Of a DNA stretch of 43,305 nucleotides, positions 30,389-40,125 are shown one piece after another; within the stretch, counting starts at the first letter, position 1; every line of letters begins with the position of its first letter. The notes below the pieces were generated by a model that had not been told where the DNA came from, made no database searches, and was given only the letters and a program-made list of their open reading frames with translations. The DNA lies in the NCBI GenBank assembly GCA_910576655.1, contig CAJTJC010000017.1, positions 1 through 43,305 on the forward strand. The letters are read 5' to 3'. The translations under genes and the position numbers were made by a program. The DNA is from an uncultured Christensenella sp. (GTDB lineage: Bacteria; Bacillota; Clostridia; Christensenellales; Borkfalkiaceae).

Positions 30389-31477
30389 ATGACCAACAAA
30401 GATTTTTTTGCGGCACTTGCCGATTTGGAAAAGGAAAAAGGAATACCCCAGCAGGTGTTTTTGGACGCGCTTGAAAACGCGCTTGTATCTGCATGTAAAA
30501 AACAATATACCGGCGGAACGGGTACGGTTGAAATCAGAACTAATCCCGAAAGAGGCACGATTGACTTTTTTACCGTAAAAATTGCAGTAAATGAAATTAT
30601 CGACCCCGAAAACGAAATTTTGCTCGAAGACGCGCAAAAAATTAAAAAGAGCTATAAGCTCGGCGACAAGGTGCTTGAAAAATTCGTGCCCAAAGATTTT
30701 TCGCGAATTGCCGCGCAGACTGCTAAACAGGTCATACTGCAAAAGCTTAACGAAACGGAAAGAGATGCCGCCGTCAACGAATTTTCCGATAAAGAGGGTG
30801 AGCTGCTCGTAGGTATTATCCGTAAGATTGACGTTAAAAACGTGTATATCGAGCTTGGCAAAGGTCAGGTTGAAGGGCTTATGCTGCCCGCCGACCAGGT
30901 TGCAGGTGAAAAATACAACGTCAACGATAAGATAAAGGTTTTTGTTAAACGCGTTAAAAACGGGTTCAGGGGCGCGCAGGTGCTTGTCAGCAGGTCGTCG
31001 CCCGGACTTGTCAGAAAGCTTTTCGAGGAAGAGGTGCCCGAAATTAAACAGGGTACCGTAATTATCAAGGAAATCAGCCGCGAAGCGGGCGCGAGAACTA
31101 AAATCGCAATTTATTCCGAGGACCCGAGAGTCGATGCAATAGGCGCGTGCGTAGGTAATAAAGGCGCAAGAGTCAACGCGATAGTAGAAGAGTTGAAGGG
31201 CGAAAAGATAGATATTATTCCTTGGTCGGACAATCCTTTGGAATTTATTGCAAAATCGCTGTCGCCTGCTAAGGTTATTTCCGTTACGCAGCTTAGCGAC
31301 GAAAAAACTGCGCTTGCAGTCGTTCCCGACGATAAGCTTTCGCTTGCCATAGGTAAAGACGGACAGAACGCGCGGCTTGCAGTCAGGCTGACGGGTTGGA
31401 AGATAGACGTAAAAAGCGAGTCCGTCGCGGCAAAGCTTGGTTTAACTACTCAGAATTCCGAGGATACGGAGAATTAA
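30389..31477 (+). CDS. nusA: Transcription termination/antitermination protein NusA
   Basis: 362 residues: the N-terminal RNA-polymerase-binding domain (1-125), S1 (about 130-200, with GELLVGIIRKIDVKNVYIELG), and two KH domains (about 230-345; GACVGNKGARVNAIVEELKGEKIDII is KH1 and LAIGKDGQNARLAVRLTGWKID is KH2). No acidic repeats at the C-terminus, as in other Gram-positives. It modulates pausing, termination and rRNA antitermination. AGGAG precedes the ATG. Confidence 0.97.
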   Translation: MTNKDFFAALADLEKEKGIPQQVFLDALENALVSACKKQYTGGTGTVEIRTNPERGTIDFFTVKIAVNEIIDPENEILLEDAQKIKKSYKLGDKVLEKFVPKDFSRIAAQTAKQVILQKLNETERDAAVNEFSDKEGELLVGIIRKIDVKNVYIELGKGQVEGLMLPADQVAGEKYNVNDKIKVFVKRVKNGFRGAQVLVSRSSPGLVRKLFEEEVPEIKQGTVIIKEISREAGARTKIAIYSEDPRVDAIGACVGNKGARVNAIVEELKGEKIDIIPWSDNPLEFIAKSLSPAKVISVTQLSDEKTALAVVPDDKLSLAIGKDGQNARLAVRLTGWKIDVKSESVAAKLGLTTQNSEDTEN

Positions 31478-31484
31478 AAATTAA

Positions 31485-31751
31485 ATGGCTAACAATAAAG
31501 CGCCGCTAAGAATGTGTATAGCGTGCAGACAGCTGCTCGAAAAAAGAGAAATGCTGCGCGTCGTAAGAAGTGAAAACAAAATTTTTCTGGATTTTACTTC
31601 CAAGGCTTCGGGGCGCGGCGCGTACATTTGCGATAATCCCGACTGCATTAAAAAACTTAAAAAGCATCGGCTTTTGAATAAGGTTTTTTCTTGTCAGGTC
31701 GAAGAAGAAATATATAACGCTATCGAGGAGGCGTACTTTGGCGCAAAGTAA
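31485..31751 (+). CDS. rnpM: RnpM/YlxR family protein
   Basis: 88 residues. RMCIACRQLLEKREMLRVV at the start, GRGAYICDNPDCIKK in the middle, and a basic C-terminal helix are the YlxR signature. Recent work names the family RnpM, an RNase P modulator that binds RNA; I rely on that from memory. It sits between nusA and the L7Ae-like gene as in Bacillus and overlaps the latter by 14 bases. Confidence 0.93.
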   Translation: MANNKAPLRMCIACRQLLEKREMLRVVRSENKIFLDFTSKASGRGAYICDNPDCIKKLKKHRLLNKVFSCQVEEEIYNAIEEAYFGAK

Positions 31752-32061
31752 AGTACAATCCTATATTGGCTTTTGTAAGCGGGCGCGTAAAATTACGCTC
31801 GGTTCAAGTGCTATTGGTACTCTTAAAGGCGGAGTTTATTTGTTGCTGCTCGATAAGAAAGCGGCAAAAAATTCTTTGAGATACGCTTTGAAATATAAAA
31901 GAAAGTTTGGATGTCCTCTGCTTGTGTGCGGAGAAGATTTTGAGGAGCTCGTCGGCAAATCCTCTTGTAGGCTTGCGGCCATACAAGAGAAAAATCTTGC
32001 TGAAGCAATTTTAAATAGCGGAGAATCGGGATACGAATTGTATACCGAAGGCGGTGAATAG
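31738..32061 (+). CDS. L7Ae-family RNA-binding protein (YlxQ-like)
   Basis: 107 residues with the L7Ae/L30e fold: YIGFCKRARKITLGSSAI, VYLLLLDKKAAKNSLRYALKY and PLLVCGEDFEELVGKS. Family members bind kink-turn RNAs. The start is TTG at 31738, with GAGGAGG (31725-31731) six bases upstream inside the rnpM gene; no ATG is available nearby in frame. The gene order nusA-ylxR-ylxQ-infB is typical of Firmicutes. Confidence 0.92.
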   Translation: MAQSKVQSYIGFCKRARKITLGSSAIGTLKGGVYLLLLDKKAAKNSLRYALKYKRKFGCPLLVCGEDFEELVGKSSCRLAAIQEKNLAEAILNSGESGYELYTEGGE

Positions 32062-32064
32062 TAT

Positions 32065-34509
32065 ATGGCAAAAAAATTTGAGAACATAGAAAACATAGGA
32101 AAATTGATAACTGACGGACTTGTTCCCGAGCTGATTAAAAAAGTCGGCGCGGCAGAAAAGTCTGCTTCCGAAATTTTAAAGAAGCTTGCCGAGCTTGAGA
32201 ATGCACGGCTTGCAAAGAAAATAGAAGCGGAAAGGCTTGCTGCCGAAAAGCTGGCGGAAGAGAGAGCCGCGGCAATAGCCGAAGCCGAAAAGCAAAAAGC
32301 TTTGGAAGCGCAAAAGGAAGCAGAGGAAAAGTCGGTTAAAGAAACGCAGAAGCCTCAGCCGCCAGAGAAGCCCGTTGCAAAGCCCGAAAATAAAACGTTC
32401 GTCAACCGCGATACGCGTCCTCAGCGCGGACCGGTAAAGCCTGCGGCACCGAATTATAATAACGCAAACCGACCGGCCAGACCCTTAGGTCCGCAGAAAT
32501 TCGGTACGGCGCCCGCAGCTCAGACTGCTACGGCAGCTTCGCAGGTTAACAAGCCTAAGAATTTCGGTCCCGATAAGAAGAAGCAGACTTACGACAAAAC
32601 GTATGTCGAAAAAGAGAGGCACGCAGTATCAAAGCGCGCCTTGCAAAAGCAACAGGGCGCAACGGTTGCCGATTTCGACGAAAACAAGAGCGGATACAGA
32701 AAACTCCGCGTAAAAAAAGACAAAAAGCAGCTTAATTCTCAAACAATAAAAATAGAACATGCGGTGGTTACTACGGACGAAATAGCAATTAAAACTTTAT
32801 CGGAGAAGCTTGGCATTTCTGCCGTTGAAATAACCAAACGCCTGTTTAAAGAAGGCGTAATGAAGACCGTAAACGAGTCTGTCGATTACGATACTGCCGC
32901 GCTTTTAGCTGCTGGATTGGGAATAGAGCTTGAATATAAGCCCGAAAAAACTGCGGAAGAAGTGCTTATAGAAAAACAGGCGGACACCGTTGAAGAGATT
33001 GAAAGCCTTGTTCCCCGCGCTCCCGTAGTTACTGTTATGGGTCACGTAGACCATGGTAAAACTTCGCTTCTCGACCATATCCGCAAAAGTAACGCGGTTG
33101 CAGGCGAGGCGGGCGGAATTACGCAGCATATAGGCGCGTATACCGTCAGCGTGAACGGAAAGGGCATTACGTTTATAGATACCCCCGGACACGAGGCGTT
33201 TACCGCCATGCGTGCACGCGGCGCTCAGGTGACGGATTTCGTTATACTCGTGGTTGCTGCCGACGACGGCGTTATGCCTCAGACGGTTGAAGCAATCAAT
33301 CATGCAAAAGCTGCGGGTGTAGGCATTATCGTTGCCGTAAATAAAATGGATAAGGTCGGCGCTAACCTCGATAAGGTCAAGCAGGATTTGACTAATTACG
33401 GACTCGTACCCGAAGAGTGGGGCGGCGATACGCTTATTTGCCCTATATCTTGTAAAACGGGCGAGGGAATTGATTCCTTACTTGAAAGCTTGCTGCTTTT
33501 GGCGGAAATGAAAGAGCTGCTTGCCAATCCCGCACGCGAGGCAAGGGGCGTTATAATAGAAGCCCGTCTCGATAAAGGCAAGGGCCCCGTTGCAACCGTA
33601 CTCGTTCAAAACGGTACTTTGCGCACGGGAGACAATATAATTACGGGAACCGTAATGGGCAGAGTGCGCGCAATGATAGACGATTGCGGCAAGACCGTCA
33701 AAGAGGCGGGTCCGTCAATGGCGGTCAACGTCCTCGGACTCGAAGAAGTACCCAACTCCGGCGATTCGATTTTTGCCGTTTCTCAGGGACTTATGAAAGA
33801 GGTTATGGGCGAAAGAATGAGAAAGAGAAGCGACGCAATGATTAAGTCCGCTTCCAAGGTTTCGCTTGAAGAAATGTTCGGCATGATTGCCGAGGGCAAT
33901 CTTAAAACTCTCAATCTTATTATTAAGGGCGACGTTCAGGGCTCCGTCGAAGCAGTTAAACAGTCGGTTGTCAAGCTTTCGAACGAAGAAGTACAGGTCA
34001 AGGTTATTCATAGCGGCGCAGGTGCGATTACCGAAACCGACGTAATGCTTGCCGACTCGTCCAACGCGATTATACTCGGCTTTAACGTACGCCCCGACGC
34101 CAAGGCAAAAACTCTTGCCGAAAGAAGTAAGGTTGACGTAAGAAGCTACCGCATAATATACGATTTACTTGACGATATGGAAGCTGCCTTAAAGGGTATG
34201 CTTGCACCCAAGTATCATGAGGTGTACCTCGGTAAATGCGAGGTTCGTCAGACCTTCAAAATTACCGGCGTGGGCAATATTGCGGGTTGCTACGTGCTTG
34301 ACGGAAAGATTGTCAGGGGCGGCAAGCTGCGCATTTACCGTGAAGACGTACTCGTCGTAGAGGGCAACGTGCAACAGCTTAAACGCTTCAAGGACGACGT
34401 TAAAGAAGTTTCGTTCGGCTTTGAATGCGGTTGCGCTATTGAAGGCTTTAACGATATTAAAATCGGCGATATAATAGAATGTTATATGATTGAGCAAGTT
34501 GTCGGTTAA
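32065..34509 (+). CDS. infB: Translation initiation factor IF-2
   Basis: 814 residues. A long, low-complexity N-terminal region (1-220: Lys/Glu/Ala helices then Pro/Asn/Lys-rich) precedes an IF2-N domain (about 250-300). The GTPase starts at 326 with GHVDHGKT, then DTPGHEAF and NKMD; domains II-IV follow with GDVQGSVEAVKQSV and EVRQTFKITGVGNIAGCYV. It brings fMet-tRNA to the 30S subunit and promotes subunit joining. The start is three bases after the L7Ae-like stop; a weak ribosome site is embedded in that gene. Confidence 0.98.
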   Translation: MAKKFENIENIGKLITDGLVPELIKKVGAAEKSASEILKKLAELENARLAKKIEAERLAAEKLAEERAAAIAEAEKQKALEAQKEAEEKSVKETQKPQPPEKPVAKPENKTFVNRDTRPQRGPVKPAAPNYNNANRPARPLGPQKFGTAPAAQTATAASQVNKPKNFGPDKKKQTYDKTYVEKERHAVSKRALQKQQGATVADFDENKSGYRKLRVKKDKKQLNSQTIKIEHAVVTTDEIAIKTLSEKLGISAVEITKRLFKEGVMKTVNESVDYDTAALLAAGLGIELEYKPEKTAEEVLIEKQADTVEEIESLVPRAPVVTVMGHVDHGKTSLLDHIRKSNAVAGEAGGITQHIGAYTVSVNGKGITFIDTPGHEAFTAMRARGAQVTDFVILVVAADDGVMPQTVEAINHAKAAGVGIIVAVNKMDKVGANLDKVKQDLTNYGLVPEEWGGDTLICPISCKTGEGIDSLLESLLLLAEMKELLANPAREARGVIIEARLDKGKGPVATVLVQNGTLRTGDNIITGTVMGRVRAMIDDCGKTVKEAGPSMAVNVLGLEEVPNSGDSIFAVSQGLMKEVMGERMRKRSDAMIKSASKVSLEEMFGMIAEGNLKTLNLIIKGDVQGSVEAVKQSVVKLSNEEVQVKVIHSGAGAITETDVMLADSSNAIILGFNVRPDAKAKTLAERSKVDVRSYRIIYDLLDDMEAALKGMLAPKYHEVYLGKCEVRQTFKITGVGNIAGCYVLDGKIVRGGKLRIYREDVLVVEGNVQQLKRFKDDVKEVSFGFECGCAIEGFNDIKIGDIIECYMIEQVVG

Positions 34510-34518
34510 GGTGGTTTT

Positions 34519-34878
34519 ATGAAAAATAACAGAGGGAAACGCTTGTCGGGCGAATTTCAGAAGGAAATATCTTCGGTTATTTCGCAGAAGCTTAAAAATA
34601 AATATCCCGAGTTAAGCGCAATAATCAGCGTAACCGAATCAGACGTTGCGCCTGATTTGAAAAGCGCTAAAATATATATTAGCATTTTTGACGTCAACGA
34701 AGAAAAAAGGCAGTCGAGCTTTGAAATAATAAAACAGAATGCAGGGTATATCCGTCACGAGCTTGCAATGGTAATGCGCTTGCGTACCGTTCCGGAATTG
34801 CGGTTTATACTTGACGAAAGTATGGAGCACGGCTCTAAGATAGACAGAATACTCGAAGATTTAAGTAATGACGAATAG
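34519..34878 (+). CDS. rbfA: Ribosome-binding factor A
   Basis: 119 residues with a KH-type fold: SGEFQKEISSVISQKLKN, SDVAPDLKSAKIYISIFD and RHELAMVMRLRTVPELRFILDESMEHGSKIDRIL, the diagnostic C-terminal motif. It binds 30S precursors and is needed for 16S 5'-end maturation and cold growth. AAGGTGG-like site upstream. Overlaps nrnA by 11 bases. Confidence 0.96.
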   Translation: MKNNRGKRLSGEFQKEISSVISQKLKNKYPELSAIISVTESDVAPDLKSAKIYISIFDVNEEKRQSSFEIIKQNAGYIRHELAMVMRLRTVPELRFILDESMEHGSKIDRILEDLSNDE

Positions 34879-35830
34879 CAGTATATCGGAAGCTTTAAAA
34901 CAACTCGATAACGCAAAAAAAATTGCCGTGTTCTGCCATGCAAAACCCGATGGGGATACTCTCGGCTCGGGACTTGCGCTTGCGGCGGCGCTAAATAATG
35001 CAGGAAAGGTTGCGGTAGCGTGTTGCGACGATACCATACCTGAAAAATACGGGTTTATAGAAGGAATATCGTCGATTAAAAGAAGTATACCGAAAATCGA
35101 GTTCGATACTTTTATCTGTGTCGACTGTTCAGACGTAAGCCGTATCGGGGTTTTTGCAAATGCGTTTACGTCGTTTAAAGGAAAGACCATTAATATCGAC
35201 CATCACGTATCAAACAAAAAATTCGCTTCGTGTAACTGCGTTGTTCAGTGTCCGGCTACGTGTCAAATAGTCACGGAATTACTGACAGGAGGCGGGTACG
35301 AAATCGATAAGGAAATTGCAAATTTTCTTATGCTCGGACTTATTACCGACAGTGGAAATTTTTCACACATTGACGTTACGGGTAAAACCTTTGAAACAGC
35401 GGCGCTACTGAGTAAGTGCGGTGCAAATTCAAGTAATATCAATTACGAAATGTTTTTGCGTAAAACGAAGTTTAAGGCGATGCTTTTCGGTAAGGTTATT
35501 AACGAAATGCGTTTCGCTCTCGACGACAGGCTTGCGCTTATAACGGTTAAGCTTGAATATTTCGGAGGGAATTCCGTTGACGGAAGCATTACCGAAGGAT
35601 TTGTCGATTTTCCGCTTACTATCGACGGCGTGGAGGTTTCCGTTTCCATGCTTGAAGTAAAGAAGAGGCAGTATAAAATTTCATTCAGAAGCAATGGCAA
35701 AGTAAACGTTAACGCTGTTGCCGCAACGTTTGGCGGCGGTGGACACATATTTGCTAGCGGATGTATGATTACGGGTGAGCTTGAAGAAGTAATAGAAAAA
35801 ATCACCTACGCCGTATATCAGAATATATGA
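34868..35830 (+). CDS. nrnA: Bifunctional oligoribonuclease / PAP phosphatase NrnA
   Basis: 320 residues, DHH-DHHA1 architecture. Metal-binding motifs: HAKPDGDTLGSGLAL, CVDCSD, NIDHHVSN (the DHH), and LITDSGNF; the DHHA1 domain ends with the Gly-rich FGGGGHIFASG. It degrades 2-5 nt RNA fragments and dephosphorylates pAp. The gene is found between rbfA and truB in many Clostridia. The ATG lies inside rbfA, and the stop overlaps truB by four bases. Confidence 0.95.
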   Translation: MTNSSISEALKQLDNAKKIAVFCHAKPDGDTLGSGLALAAALNNAGKVAVACCDDTIPEKYGFIEGISSIKRSIPKIEFDTFICVDCSDVSRIGVFANAFTSFKGKTINIDHHVSNKKFASCNCVVQCPATCQIVTELLTGGGYEIDKEIANFLMLGLITDSGNFSHIDVTGKTFETAALLSKCGANSSNINYEMFLRKTKFKAMLFGKVINEMRFALDDRLALITVKLEYFGGNSVDGSITEGFVDFPLTIDGVEVSVSMLEVKKRQYKISFRSNGKVNVNAVAATFGGGGHIFASGCMITGELEEVIEKITYAVYQNI

Positions 35831-36675
35831 CCGGTTTCATTACAGTAAATAAGACAGAGGGCGTAAGCTCTGCAAGAGAAGTCAATATTATAAAAAAGTT
35901 GACGGGTACGCCGTGCGGTCATTTGGGAACGCTTGACCCTATGGCAAGCGGAGTTCTTCCCGTTGCGATTGGCAACGCAGCACGCTTGTTTGACTATTTT
36001 CTAAGTAAAAAGAAGAGATACGTAGCGACTTTTGTTTTCGGTTGTGACAGCGACACTCTCGATACTACGGGTACCGTTATAGAAACCGGGGGAAAAATCC
36101 CGTCAGTAGGCGAAATAGAAGGAGTAATTCCATATCTTACGGGTGAAGTGTTGCAGATACCGCCGAAATACAGCGCGAAAAGTATTTGCGGAAAGCGCGG
36201 TTATCAGCTTGCGCGCGAGGGAATAGATTTCACGCTTCCCCCCAAAAAAGTAAATATATATTCCATCAAAGTATTAAATAAGATAACCGATAATTCGTAT
36301 TCTTTCGAAATTGAGTGCGGCGGAGGAACTTATATCCGTTCTATTGCGCGCGATTTGGGTGCGAGGTTGGGCACGGCTGCAATTATGAGCGCGCTTGTAA
36401 GAACTAAAAGCGGCGTATTCGATATATCTTCCGCGGTGCCGACCGACATGCTCAACAAAGAAAACGTAAGTCGCTATATAATGGAAACGGACAGCGTTTT
36501 GCCGTTTGAAAGCTTTTATCCGAGTGCGACAGAGGCAAAACGGTTATTTAACGGATTGTCCGCAGAATGCGGCTTATCCGACGGAACTTATAAAATTTAT
36601 TATACGGACGGCTCTTTTTACGGGCTTGCCGAATCAAAAGATAATTTTTTAAAGGTAAGGACAAAACTATGTTAG
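35827..36675 (+). CDS. truB: tRNA pseudouridine(55) synthase
   Basis: 282 residues. The active-site motif GHLGTLDPMASGVLP contains catalytic Asp37, followed by KRYVATFVFG, QIPPKYSAKSICGKRGYQLAREG and CGGGTYIRSIARDLG. It makes pseudouridine 55 in the T-loop of tRNAs. The ATG overlaps the nrnA stop, and the gene overlaps ribF by seven bases. Confidence 0.97.
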   Translation: MTGFITVNKTEGVSSAREVNIIKKLTGTPCGHLGTLDPMASGVLPVAIGNAARLFDYFLSKKKRYVATFVFGCDSDTLDTTGTVIETGGKIPSVGEIEGVIPYLTGEVLQIPPKYSAKSICGKRGYQLAREGIDFTLPPKKVNIYSIKVLNKITDNSYSFEIECGGGTYIRSIARDLGARLGTAAIMSALVRTKSGVFDISSAVPTDMLNKENVSRYIMETDSVLPFESFYPSATEAKRLFNGLSAECGLSDGTYKIYYTDGSFYGLAESKDNFLKVRTKLC

Positions 36676-37565
36676 AAGTAATCAAGTACAACGAAGACGA
36701 GTACGCATTTCCAAGCTTATTAGTGCTTGGCTGTTTCGACGCGATACATATCGGTCATGCGGAACTGTTAAAAAAGGCTAAGCTTCAAGCCAAAATAAAC
36801 GGACTTGATTTGGGCATAATGATGTTTGTCGGCGGCAAAGGCGGCAGACAGGTCTGCAATTTTGAAGAAAGGCAGAGACTTTTAGAGCAGTTCGGCGTAA
36901 AATTTATTCTTGCAATAGATTACACGGACGATTTCAAAGCAACCTCGTCCGGAAAGTTTCTTGAAAATATAGAGAGCAAAATTAATATCAAGGCTTATAT
37001 GAGCGGCAGGGATTTCCGTTTCGGCTACGGCGCGAAGGCTAAATCTTCTACGCTTAAAACCTATTCCGAGGATGAGGAAAACGGTGTATGGTATATGTCA
37101 GTAAAGGACGTTACATACGTCGGCGAAAAGGTAAGCACGACCTTGATAAAAAACTGTATCGAGAACGGAAATCTCGTTAAAGCAGGTGCGCTTCTCGGTA
37201 GACCTTATTCTGTAACGGGTTTCGTAATCGAAGGCGCTAACCGCGGCAAAGGGTTAGGCTTCCCTACAATAAATATGAAATATCCCGTTGAGAAGGTGGA
37301 AGTCAAAAAGGGTGTTTATAAGGTTCAGTGTATCGTCGGAGAAGAGGTGTTCATTGGTATAGCAAACTACGGCGGACGCCCTACGTTTAACGAGTCCATA
37401 GCGCTTTTAGAGGTCTTCCTCGACGGCTTCGTCGGGACGCTTTACGGAAGGGGCGTGACCGTGGAATTTATTGAGTTTTTACGCGATACGCAGAAATTCG
37501 AATCTGTTGACGAGCTTAAAAAACAGCTTGCAATCGATTTACAGCGCGCAAAATTAAAAGTTTAA
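36669..37565 (+). CDS. ribF: Bifunctional riboflavin kinase / FAD synthetase
   Basis: 298 residues. N-terminal nucleotidyltransferase domain with LGCFDAIHIGHAELL and SGRDFRFGYGAK (FMN to FAD), then a C-terminal flavokinase domain from about 175 (GFVIEGANRGKGLGFPTINM and YKVQC...GIANYGGRPTF). It converts riboflavin to FMN and FAD. Last of the truB-ribF pair common in Firmicutes. The ATG lies inside truB. Confidence 0.96.
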   Translation: MLEVIKYNEDEYAFPSLLVLGCFDAIHIGHAELLKKAKLQAKINGLDLGIMMFVGGKGGRQVCNFEERQRLLEQFGVKFILAIDYTDDFKATSSGKFLENIESKINIKAYMSGRDFRFGYGAKAKSSTLKTYSEDEENGVWYMSVKDVTYVGEKVSTTLIKNCIENGNLVKAGALLGRPYSVTGFVIEGANRGKGLGFPTINMKYPVEKVEVKKGVYKVQCIVGEEVFIGIANYGGRPTFNESIALLEVFLDGFVGTLYGRGVTVEFIEFLRDTQKFESVDELKKQLAIDLQRAKLKV

Positions 37566-37584
37566 TTTTCGGGAGTAATTATAG

Positions 37585-38436
37585 GTGATAAAATTCGGTC
37601 CTGCAGGGAACAGTCAATCCTTTTACGCCGCAGGCTATAAAAATACGGTGCAGGCGGCAAAATTCTGTAAGGATTTAGGGCTTGACTGCTTCGAATATCC
37701 TTTCGGCAGGGGAATTCTTATGTCGGAGGATAAGGCGATTGAGATAGGGCAAGCGTTTGCCGACGAAGAAGTCGAGCTGAGCGTACACGCCCCGTATTTT
37801 ATCAACTTCGCAAATCCCGACGACGAGGCGGCGCAGAAATCTTACGGGTACGTGCTGAACAGCGCAAAATTCGTAAAGCTTTTCGGCAGTAAAAGAGTGG
37901 TGTTTCACCCCGCCGCGCAGGGTAAGGTAAGCCGAGAAGAAGCCGTTGTGAAAACGGAGGAAAGGTTAAAAATTCTCGCGGAATATATTTATCTGAACGG
38001 CTACGAGGACCTTTATTTCTGTCCCGAAACTATGGGAAAAATCGCACAAATCGGTACGCTTGAAGAAGTGGTGCGGTTTTGCAAAATCGATAAGGTGTTT
38101 GTACCTGCGGTCGATTTCGGACATCTAAACGCTCGCGAGGGCGGCAGCTTAAAAACGGTTGACGATTATCTTTGCCGCCTTGAATATATGATTTCGGAGC
38201 TTGGCTTCGAGCGGGTGAAGAATTTTCATGTTCATTTTTCTAAGATAATGTACGGCGGTAAGGGCGAAATAAAGCATCTTACCTTTGAGGACAATCAATA
38301 CGGACCCGAATTTCAACCGCTTGCAATAGCTTTAAAGAAATTGCAGCTTGAACCGTACATCATTTGCGAGTCGTCCGGAACGCAGGCGGAAGATGCGCTT
38401 GAAATGAAACAAATCTACGGAAGCGTTGACATATAA
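37585..38436 (+). CDS. nfo: Endonuclease IV-like AP endonuclease (TIM barrel)
   Basis: 283 residues, an AP-endonuclease-2 family TIM barrel. Metal ligands appear in VHAPYF, VFHPAAQG, CPETMGK, VDFGHLNA, NFHVHFS, and a C-terminal ICESS. It would cut DNA at abasic sites using three Zn ions. The start is GTG at 37585 with GGGAG upstream. A slightly diverged N-terminus (GPAGNSQSFYAAGYK) makes a related sugar-isomerase-fold enzyme possible, but the His/Glu/Asp set fits endonuclease IV. Confidence 0.85.
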   Translation: MIKFGPAGNSQSFYAAGYKNTVQAAKFCKDLGLDCFEYPFGRGILMSEDKAIEIGQAFADEEVELSVHAPYFINFANPDDEAAQKSYGYVLNSAKFVKLFGSKRVVFHPAAQGKVSREEAVVKTEERLKILAEYIYLNGYEDLYFCPETMGKIAQIGTLEEVVRFCKIDKVFVPAVDFGHLNAREGGSLKTVDDYLCRLEYMISELGFERVKNFHVHFSKIMYGGKGEIKHLTFEDNQYGPEFQPLAIALKKLQLEPYIICESSGTQAEDALEMKQIYGSVDI

Positions 38437-38454
38437 CGCGAAATTTGATAAAAT
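38426..38454 (+). promoter_or_regulatory. pepP-efp-dtd promoter
   Basis: TTGACA (38426-38431), exactly 17 bases, TAAAAT (38449-38454). The -35 lies in the last codons of nfo. Confidence 0.85.
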
Positions 38455-38470
38455 AACAGTCGGAGGGGCT

Positions 38471-39520
38471 ATGGCTCATACTAATGCGTCAAAAATATAC
38501 AATCTTGTAGGCGCCGAAGCGGTTTTGACCGAGGCTGAAGATTTACGCAAGTATCTTACAGGTTTTTCGTCGTCTTTCGGTTACGTCTTGTCCGATAAAG
38601 ACGGGTCTGTTTTTTATACCGACCCGAGATATTTGGAAGCTGCCGAGCGTGCTCTTGACGGGACTGAAATTGCAGTAAAAAAATTTGTTTCTCCGCTTGA
38701 GGATTTACTTAAAACCTATAAGCAGGTTGCGGTTCCTTTGGAAAAAATCGGTTATCTCGAACATAAAAAACTGCTTGATTGCGGACTTTCCGTTGTGGAC
38801 AGTTCTGACGCGTTTACGCAGGCAATGGCAGTTAAAGAAGATTACGAGATAAACAGCATTAAAAAAGCCTGTAATATAACTGATAAGGCCTTTGTACGGC
38901 TTTTGGGCGAGATTAAAGAGGGAATGACCGAAAACGACGTAGCAGCTCTTTTGGAGTATTTGATGCGTCAAGGCGGGGCAAGCGGAGCAAGCTTCGATAC
39001 TATTGTCGGCTTCGGTGAAAATTCAAGCGTTCCGCATCACGAAACGGGTTTGAGAAAATTGCGTTTCGGAGATATAATTTTGATAGATTTCGGATGTAAA
39101 ACAGACGGATATTGCTCCGATTGCACCCGTACGGTTCTGTTCGGTGACGACAATAAACATAGCGACTTTAAAAAAGCTTATGCTCACGTTTTGGAAGCGC
39201 ATAATCTTGTCAAGGAAAAGGTTGTAAGCGGCATGACGGGCAGCGAAGCTGACGCTATTGCAAGGAATTGTCTTAAAAAATACGGTCTTGACAATCTGTT
39301 TACTCATTCGCTCGGGCACGGAATAGGCTTAAACATTCACGAATTTCCTCGTCTGTCCCCTAAAAGCGAGGACAAGCTTATTAACGGAATGGTGTTTTCC
39401 GACGAGCCCGGCGTCTATTTGGCGGGCGAATACGGTATAAGAATAGAAGATACGGTAATGCTTTGTAATAACGAAGTTATAAGTCTTACCGATTCGGATA
39501 AAAAACTGATAATTTTATAA
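38471..39520 (+). CDS. pepP: Xaa-Pro aminopeptidase (M24 family)
   Basis: 349 residues: a creatinase-like N-terminal domain (1-125) and a pita-bread M24 catalytic domain. Metal ligands are Asp in LIDFGCKTDGYCSDCTRT (two Asp), His in HSLGHGIGLNIHE, and Glu in FSDEPGVYL and RIEDTVML. It removes N-terminal residues before proline. The ATG at 38471 has GGAGGGG upstream and lies 17 bases after the -10; a TTG at 38426 would overlap the promoter and is rejected. The gene precedes efp, a common Firmicute pair. Confidence 0.95.
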   Translation: MAHTNASKIYNLVGAEAVLTEAEDLRKYLTGFSSSFGYVLSDKDGSVFYTDPRYLEAAERALDGTEIAVKKFVSPLEDLLKTYKQVAVPLEKIGYLEHKKLLDCGLSVVDSSDAFTQAMAVKEDYEINSIKKACNITDKAFVRLLGEIKEGMTENDVAALLEYLMRQGGASGASFDTIVGFGENSSVPHHETGLRKLRFGDIILIDFGCKTDGYCSDCTRTVLFGDDNKHSDFKKAYAHVLEAHNLVKEKVVSGMTGSEADAIARNCLKKYGLDNLFTHSLGHGIGLNIHEFPRLSPKSEDKLINGMVFSDEPGVYLAGEYGIRIEDTVMLCNNEVISLTDSDKKLIIL

Positions 39521-39545
39521 TTGTTTAATAACAAGGAGATATATT

Positions 39546-40121
39546 ATGGCATCAATTTTAGCAGGCGATATCAGAAAGGGCTCAACTTTTGAGTATAACG
39601 GTAAAGGCGTTTATACCGTTACCGAGTTTCAGCACGTTAAACCCGGTAAAGGCGCGGCGTTCGTAAGAGCAACGCTAAAAAACGTAGTTACGGGGCAGGT
39701 GCTTTCAGATATTACGTTCAACCCCACGGCAAAGCTTGAGACGGCTCAGGTTGAAACCAAAAAAATGAGCTATTCTTATACCGACGGCGAGTTCTATTAT
39801 TTTATGGACCCCGATTCGTTTGATATGATTACGCTCAATCTCGGACAGGTTGAAGATGCGCTCAAATACATTAAAGAGAACGATACGGTAACAATCAAAT
39901 TCCTTAAAGGAACGGCTTTCTCGGTTGAACCCGAAAACTTTGTTGAACTGAAAATTACAGAGTGCGAGCCCGGAGTGAAGGGTAATACCGCAACAAATGC
40001 ATTGAAGAATGCAGTCGTTGAAACGGGCGCTACCATTCAGGTGCCTATGTTTGTCGAAGAGGGTGAAATTATCCGTATCGATACCCGCACGGGCGAATAT
40101 ATGTCGAGGGTCGGCAAATAA
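39546..40121 (+). CDS. efp: Elongation factor P
   Basis: 191 residues, three beta-barrel domains. Domain I has HVKPGKGAAFVR, with Lys35 at the tip loop that is modified in many bacteria; the modification system is not in the window. The C-terminal EEGEIIRIDTRTGEYMSRV is the family signature. EF-P relieves ribosome stalling at polyproline. AAGGAG lies upstream of the ATG. Confidence 0.98.
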   Translation: MASILAGDIRKGSTFEYNGKGVYTVTEFQHVKPGKGAAFVRATLKNVVTGQVLSDITFNPTAKLETAQVETKKMSYSYTDGEFYYFMDPDSFDMITLNLGQVEDALKYIKENDTVTIKFLKGTAFSVEPENFVELKITECEPGVKGNTATNALKNAVVETGATIQVPMFVEEGEIIRIDTRTGEYMSRVGK

Positions 40122-40125
40122 TTAA